Positions 5,929-6,010 of a stretch of DNA of 6,010 bases are shown piece by piece. The notes beneath the pieces are model-generated. The model searched no databases. It saw only the letters and a list, made by a program, of their open reading frames with translations, and had not been told where the DNA came from. Source of the DNA: Aestuariivirga sp. Lineage in GTDB: Bacteria > Pseudomonadota > Alphaproteobacteria > Rhizobiales > Aestuariivirgaceae. Numbering within the stretch: the stretch's first letter is position 1; each line of letters starts with the position of its first letter. A program made the translations under genes and the position numbers. The stretch spans positions 1 through 6,010 of the forward strand of contig JADCDC010000003.1 of NCBI GenBank assembly GCA_020252385.1. Direction: 5' to 3'.

Positions 5929-6010
5929 TCAGCCGCGACGCTTCAAGGCATAGGCGCCATCGCCCAGAAGCGCGAGGGCGGCGAGTGCGGCGGCCCAGAA
6001 TGCCGGAAAC
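5929..6010 (-). CDS. C-terminal end of a small hydrophobic protein, possibly DoxX/YqjF-like (partial)
   Basis: A minus-strand frame enters from the right edge and ends at the TGA at 5931-5929, giving the last 26 residues. They comprise a hydrophobic helix, FWAAALAALALLGDG (residues 4-18 of the fragment), and a short positively charged end, AYALKRRG. This is the typical end of a small membrane protein with its tail in the cytoplasm. DoxX-family proteins often finish with a similar alanine/leucine helix followed by a Gly-x-Gly turn. In E. coli a DoxX-like gene (yqjF) precedes yqjG, so the position supports that guess. The fragment is too short to prove any family. GC-rich codon use fits the neighbours. 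The gene lies 63 bp upstream of yqjG and may share its transcript, subject to the hairpin between them. Confidence 0.5.
   Translation of the reverse strand, partial: FPAFWAAALAALALLGDGAYALKRRG

Overview
The window looks like chromosomal DNA of a free-living, GC-rich (by eye about two thirds GC) alphaproteobacterium, most likely in the Rhizobiales. The basis is codon use, dense gene packing and the gene families present. I could not test the taxonomic placement. No mobile element, CRISPR array, tRNA or rRNA was seen.

Layout. (1) Positions 2-922 (+): 3' two thirds of uxaC, uronate isomerase, cut by the left edge. (2) Positions 945-970: a near-perfect palindrome that looks like a ModE (molybdate-responsive) operator. 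(3) Positions 986-3539 (+): modA-modB-modC, a complete molybdate ABC importer whose genes overlap through ATGA stop/start junctions. (4) Positions 3570-3923 (-): a short ModE-type DNA-binding protein that has the winged-helix domain but no molybdate-binding Mop domains, converging on modC. (5) Positions 3998-4933 (+): pfkB, a 6-phosphofructokinase II-type sugar kinase, divergent from the regulator across a 74-bp gap that contains an inverted repeat. (6) Positions 4930-5865 (-): a glutathionyl-hydroquinone reductase (YqjG/ECM4 family), whose stop codon overlaps that of pfkB. (7) Positions 5929-6010 (-): the C-terminal end of a small hydrophobic protein, possibly of the DoxX/YqjF type, upstream of the reductase in the same orientation.

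How they fit together. ModA would capture molybdate in the periplasm, ModB would form the channel and ModC would power it. The palindrome before modA is the natural place for Mo-dependent repression, and the ModE-like protein is the natural candidate to bind it. Because that protein lacks a visible Mo-sensing domain, how the signal reaches it is open. uxaC, pfkB and yqjG have no evident functional tie to molybdate. They appear to be ordinary metabolic and redox neighbours.

I found no convincing undescribed multi-gene system. The points most worth a second look are the sensor-less ModE protein paired with a clear ModE-type operator, the inverted repeat at its start codon, and the compact convergent end of pfkB and yqjG.
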